Shown here piece by piece: positions 5,671 through 8,339 of a stretch of DNA of 8,339 nucleotides. Every line of letters starts with the position of its first letter. The stretch's first letter is position 1. Under the pieces are notes generated by a model, which saw only the letters and a program-made list of their open reading frames with translations, made no database searches and was not told where the DNA came from. The DNA is from M55B132 sp964508895 (GTDB lineage: Bacteria > Bacteroidota > Bacteroidia > Bacteroidales > B18-G4). The position numbers and the translations under genes are program-made. The stretch is from positions 1 to 8,339 of the forward strand of contig CAZDWF010000143.1 in assembly GCA_964508895.1 (NCBI GenBank). The letters run 5' to 3'.

Positions 5671-7248
5671 TCATTCGAAATCTATGGGATTAAATTCGGG
5701 AATAATTTTAAATCCATCGTATTTTTTTTCAATTCCGTTATCATAACTAACAACAATGAAAGGTAGTCCATTGCTGTCGAAGCTCGTCCATTGCCCGTGT
5801 TTTCTGCCATTCATATAATATCCCTCATCTTTCTTGTTTCCGTTTTTCCAGTACCATACATGTTTTCCATGGGGGCTTCCTTCAATAAACCTTCCCTCGA
5901 AGCTAAGAGTTCCATCATTATAAAAGAATTTCCAGTCACCATGCATCTCTCCGGTTGAATAACTTCCTTCTTCTCTGTGATCTCCCATTTTATAAGACCA
6001 CATACCTTCTTTTTCTCCTCCAATATATTCTCCCTGTGTAATAATCTCTCCCAGCTCATCGTATTCGGTTGATATTCCATCGGGAAGTCCTTCATAATAT
6101 GATTCTTCCCTTAACAACAATCCTGAAGAATAGTACCATTTCCAGGGCCCCTCAGGTAAACCCTTGCTATCGTATTTGCCAATCTGCTCAAGTTTACCGT
6201 TTTTGTGATAAAATTTCCAATCACCGGTTTTTATATCATTAGAATAGTTTCCTTCAGCTTTTAGGTCTCCTCTATCATAATATTCCCTCCAGGAGTCATT
6301 TTTTTCACCCTTATCAGTAATGATGCCTTCTCCGATTACTACACCATTTTTATAAATGAAAGATCTTTCTATTTCTCCTTCCTCATCATATTCTCTCCAG
6401 ACCCCTTCTGGTTTATCATCTTTATATGTGGCTTTGATTTTAATCTTTCCTGAAGGATAATATTCTGTTTTAAGGTCCAATACCTGCAGCTCGCTTACAT
6501 TAATTTGCTTTTCTCCGTTGACATATTTGGCAGCTTCTATCAGGCTGCCATCTTTATCATACTCTTTGAAATACCCATGTTTTAAACCGTGCTTATAAGT
6601 ACCTACGATATTTAGTGAGCCATCATCATGAAAAAATTTCCACTTTCCATGACGTTGTTGTTTATTATCGTATCTGTTGATTTTGTCCCTGTTTGTAACA
6701 AATCCTTTTTTATATGTAATTATTTCAATGATTAATCCCGTAATATCATAAACGTTTGATATGCCGTTTTCCAGTCCGTCTTTATAATATATTGTTTTTT
6801 TAATATTTCCATCAGGATAGTAATAATAGGCCATTCCCTGCTTTATATCTTTCTTGAAATTTTCTTTGATTGTTTCGTTCTCTCGATAAGTAACCCTTGG
6901 CCCATCCTTGATGCCCCCCCTATAATTAATTTCCATTTTCAAAATACCCTTGTCATCATAAAATTTCCAGGTGCTGTCAAGGAGATAGTCTTTTCTGTTG
7001 CCTTCAGAAATAAGGACACCATCAGTATTATATGTTTTCCAATATCCATCTGGTTTTCCTTCTCTTAATGTTCCTTCACTGGAAATCCGGCTATTATCAT
7101 GGTAAAAAATGTTATAGCCATTTGGATCTGTTTCCTGGTTAAAACTGATTGATGGCAGTGTCAATAACAGTAAGAAAGTTACACAGAGTCTCACAGAGAT
7201 TTTATCATTAAACCTCTGTGTCTTTATAATATTCTCTCTCTCTGTCAT
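5671..7248 (-). CDS. Secreted protein of about 17 MORN-type repeats (YwqK-like)
   Basis: The 525-residue product is almost entirely repeats of about 20 residues with the pattern hGxWKxYxxxGxLxxxGxYxxG. I count about 17 units between residues 67 and 504, for example HGKWKFFHDDGSLNIVGTYK (200-219) and TGDWKFYHKNGKLEQIGKY (341-359). This is the MORN_2/YwqK-type repeat, which builds an extended beta sheet. Such proteins are sometimes named antitoxins, but nothing here supports a toxin partner. A hydrophobic segment LCVTFLLLLTLPSISF (21-36) looks like a signal peptide without a lipobox Cys, so the protein is probably exported. The N-region before it is unusually long, and its DNA contains an inverted CACAGAG repeat, so the real start may be the in-frame GTG at 7194 (codon 19). 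The gene lies 22 bases after the nadA stop on the same strand. Function is unknown; a binding or scaffold role is plausible. Confidence 0.8.
   Translation of the reverse strand: MTERENIIKTQRFNDKISVRLCVTFLLLLTLPSISFNQETDPNGYNIFYHDNSRISSEGTLREGKPDGYWKTYNTDGVLISEGNRKDYLLDSTWKFYDDKGILKMEINYRGGIKDGPRVTYRENETIKENFKKDIKQGMAYYYYPDGNIKKTIYYKDGLENGISNVYDITGLIIEIITYKKGFVTNRDKINRYDNKQQRHGKWKFFHDDGSLNIVGTYKHGLKHGYFKEYDKDGSLIEAAKYVNGEKQINVSELQVLDLKTEYYPSGKIKIKATYKDDKPEGVWREYDEEGEIERSFIYKNGVVIGEGIITDKGEKNDSWREYYDRGDLKAEGNYSNDIKTGDWKFYHKNGKLEQIGKYDSKGLPEGPWKWYYSSGLLLREESYYEGLPDGISTEYDELGEIITQGEYIGGEKEGMWSYKMGDHREEGSYSTGEMHGDWKFFYNDGTLSFEGRFIEGSPHGKHVWYWKNGNKKDEGYYMNGRKHGQWTSFDSNGLPFIVVSYDNGIEKKYDGFKIIPEFNPIDFE
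7181..7221. repeat. ACACAGAG inverted repeat inside the start of the MORN gene
   Basis: On the plus strand ACACAGAG (7181-7188) and CACAGAG (7192-7198) face CTCTGTGT (7214-7221). CACAGAG and CTCTGTG are perfect 7-base complements with a 15-base loop. The minus strand also contains the 10-mer TCTGTGAGAC found at 188-197. Repeats of this style look like interspersed intergenic elements in environmental Bacteroidota, by recollection only. Here the element is read as codons about 10-23 of the MORN gene. Confidence 0.45.
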
Positions 7249-7250
7249 TC

Positions 7251-7270
7251 TTAATTATTAATTATTAATT
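7251..7270. repeat. Heptamer tandem repeat TTAATTA (about 2.9 copies)
   Basis: The 20 bases between nadA (stop at 7271) and the MORN gene ATG (7248) consist of TTAATTA, TTAATTA and TTAATT. The repeat fills nearly the whole spacer, leaving no ribosome binding site for the annotated MORN start. No function is evident. Confidence 0.4.
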
Positions 7271-7738
7271 CTATATGATCCCCTCTTTTCGCGATATTTC
7301 CAACATTCTCTCAATTGGTCTCACTGATTTTTCAATCAGTTCTTTATCTATTATTATTTCAGGTTTTTCATTTTTCATACAGAGATAAAGCTTCTCCATA
7401 GTATTCATTTTCATGAACATACAATCATTACACGAGCACGTTTCATCAGTTGCTACAATGATAAATTGTTTTTTCGGGGATTCTTTTTTCATCTGATGTA
7501 AAATACCCGTTTCTGTTGCTACAATAAACTTTTTACTATCGTTTTTAATTGTATAATTTAGTAATGCTGTTGTAGATCCGACAAAATCAGCAAGCTCAAG
7601 TACAGGTGCTTTACATTCAGGATGTGCAATTAGTTTTGCATCAGGATTTTCTTCCTTCAAATTTATAACAGCTTCTGTTTCCAAGATATCATGTACCTCA
7701 CAGGTTCCATCCCATAAAACCATATTTCTCCCTGTCAT
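7271..7738 (-). CDS. nadA: Quinolinate synthase NadA, C-terminal part (frameshifted)
   Basis: This frame carries the second half of quinolinate synthase, which condenses iminoaspartate with dihydroxyacetone phosphate to quinolinate in de novo NAD synthesis. Counted in the joined protein of 311 residues, it begins near Ile142 (IIFAPDKNLGAYVNK, read from 7783) and continues through the ATG at 7738. It holds WDGTCEVHD with iron-sulfur ligand Cys169, the active-site HPEC (195-198), the TETG motif and CSCNDCMFMKMN with the third cluster ligand Cys262. No missense damage is apparent. If translated alone from 7738 it would lack the APDKNLG segment and the first cluster ligand, so it should be inactive. 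The frame is closed upstream by a TAG within the overlap, so it cannot be read from the nadA start without a frame change. The stop lies 22 bases before the MORN gene. Confidence 0.85.
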   Translation of the reverse strand: MTGRNMVLWDGTCEVHDILETEAVINLKEENPDAKLIAHPECKAPVLELADFVGSTTALLNYTIKNDSKKFIVATETGILHQMKKESPKKQFIIVATDETCSCNDCMFMKMNTMEKLYLCMKNEKPEIIIDKELIEKSVRPIERMLEISRKEGII

Positions 7739-7763
7739 TTTATTAACATATGCTCCAAGGTTT

Positions 7764-8207
7764 TTATCTGGAGCAAATATTATTTTTTTGATCTTTAGAA
7801 AAAGATTCTACAATTTTTACAGCATTACTTGAAGTACAAATTACATCTGATAATGCTTTTATTCCTGCAGAACAATTTATATAAGAAACCACCAGATGAT
7901 TAGTATGTTTTTCTTTGAATTTTTTAAAATCATCCGGGGGACATGAATCTGCCAAAGAACATCCTGCTTCCAGGTCTGGTAATACAACCAGTTTATCAGG
8001 ATTAAGGATCTTTGCTGTCTCTCCCATAAAATGAACACCTGCAAAAACGATCATATCTGCTTCTGTTTCAGATGCTTTTTGAGCTAATCCCAGACTGTCT
8101 CCAACAAAATCTGCTATATCCTGTATTTCCGGAATCTGATAAAAGTGTGCTAAGATAATAGCATTTTTTTCTTTTTTCAAATCCAGTATATGCTTAGTGT
8201 AATCCAT
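7764..8207 (-). CDS. nadA: Quinolinate synthase NadA, N-terminal part (frameshifted)
   Basis: The 147-residue frame from the ATG at 8207 is the first half of NadA. It holds AHFYQ (20-24) with the active-site His and Tyr, DFVGDSLGLAQ (33-43), DLEAGCSLADSCP (78-90) with the first [4Fe-4S] ligand Cys83, YINCSA (109-114) and CTSSNAV (124-130). Family similarity holds through SKDQK (137-141); the following NNICSR and stop are out-of-frame residues. Dropping one A from the A7 run at 7783-7789 joins it to the C-terminal frame as DQK-IIFAPDKNLG and gives a 311-residue enzyme of normal length. Ligands Cys83, Cys169 and Cys262 have the spacing expected of the family. The break is therefore a sequencing or assembly error, a recent mutation or slippage. 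A palindrome over a possible -7 box lies just upstream. Confidence 0.87.
   Translation of the reverse strand: MDYTKHILDLKKEKNAIILAHFYQIPEIQDIADFVGDSLGLAQKASETEADMIVFAGVHFMGETAKILNPDKLVVLPDLEAGCSLADSCPPDDFKKFKEKHTNHLVVSYINCSAGIKALSDVICTSSNAVKIVESFSKDQKNNICSR
7783..7789 (-). other. Frameshift site in nadA at an A7 tract
   Basis: The minus strand reads GATC, seven A, then TAATATTTGCTCC. Six A would read GAT CAA AAA ATA ATA TTT GCT CCA (DQKIIFAP), which matches the NadA family. Seven A shift the frame and lead to a stop within 6 codons. The tract is the only lesion seen in the gene. Homopolymers of this kind are common sites of indel errors and of polymerase slippage. Confidence 0.85.
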
Positions 8208-8229
8208 GCTAATTCTTTTTTTATTTTTC

Positions 8230-8247
8230 GAATAAATATATTTATTC
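8230..8247 (-). promoter_or_regulatory. 18-base perfect palindrome over a possible nadA -7 box
   Basis: GAATAAATATATTTATTC is its own reverse complement and ends 22 bases upstream of the nadA ATG. On the minus strand it contains TATATTTA (8240-8233), which matches TAnnTTTG except for the last base, at a plausible distance for a nadA promoter. A regulator bound here would block transcription. No -33 TTTG is visible at the right distance. Confidence 0.35.
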
Positions 8248-8256
8248 TTTTATAAA

Positions 8257-8274
8257 ATTATTATTATTATTATT
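8257..8274. repeat. (ATT)6 microsatellite upstream of nadA
   Basis: Six uninterrupted ATT units lie 50 bases upstream of the nadA start and about 10 bases upstream of the palindrome. Length change here would alter spacing between any upstream element and the promoter. I see no direct evidence of function. Confidence 0.5.
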
Positions 8275-8284
8275 AAGCTGTTAA

Positions 8285-8319
8285 TTGTCTTGAAAATTTT
8301 TTTATGATTTTCTTGACAA
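8285..8319. promoter_or_regulatory. Imperfect inverted repeat far upstream of nadA
   Basis: TTGTCTTGAAAAT (8285-8297) and ATTTTCTTGACAA (8307-8319) match as inverted arms at 11 of 13 positions around a 9-base centre. It lies 78-112 bases before the nadA ATG and near the window edge. It could be an operator or the terminator hairpin of a gene beyond the window. I cannot tell which. Confidence 0.3.
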
Positions 8320-8339
8320 AACGATTTTTACAATTTTAT

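Noticed and set aside
5811..6095. Minus-strand open frame of 94 codons
   Set aside because: It is an alternative frame within the MORN-repeat gene and lacks the repeat pattern.
5671..7248. Regular repeats that might suggest a CRISPR array
   Set aside because: The periodicity is at protein level (about 20 residues) with divergent DNA and an unbroken reading frame; there are no identical direct repeats with spacers.

Overview
The window looks like chromosomal DNA of a Bacteroidota bacterium, probably a free-living or environmental member. It is AT-rich, and most starts lack a Shine-Dalgarno sequence. One start has a TAnnTTTG-type -7 box. The gene products also have the Bacteroidota flavour: a fused YejF-like ATPase, an RNase R with a Lys-rich N-terminus, a secreted MORN-repeat protein, an OB-like lipoprotein with a PepSY-type membrane protein, and a NadA with a C-x-C-x-x-C motif. 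I see no rRNA, tRNA, insertion sequence, CRISPR array or phage gene. No stretch over 300 bases is gene-free; the longest gaps are about 110-130 bases.

Left part, plus strand: the last 38 codons of an unrecognised gene (1-117), then a 108-base spacer with a degenerate ATCTGTG repeat and a possible -7 box. A two-gene unit follows: a double-domain peptide-type ABC ATPase (226-1929) and, 9 bases later, ribonuclease R (1939-4119). Transcription from this side then meets minus-strand transcription in a convergent gap (4120-4239) that holds a 7-bp-stem hairpin.

Right part, minus strand, in order of transcription: nadA (quinolinate synthase, de novo NAD synthesis) starts at 8207 but is split by a one-base frameshift at an A7 tract near 7783-7789. 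A secreted protein of about 17 MORN-type repeats follows (7248-5671). Next is a lipoprotein/PepSY-type membrane protein pair separated by 4 bases (5594-5094 and 5089-4535). Last is a 59-residue two-helix membrane protein (4419-4240) that is easily missed because of its size.

The genes do not form one obvious system. The ATPase and RNase R are housekeeping neighbours. The lipoprotein/PepSY pair is the most system-like unit and, by inference only, may act in metal handling or envelope redox chemistry. The points most worth a second look are the nadA frameshift, a repeat family present both upstream of the ATPase and inside the MORN gene's N-terminal coding region, the unannotated small membrane gene, and the palindromes and direct repeats upstream of nadA and the lipoprotein. 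I found no convincing evidence of an entirely new system.
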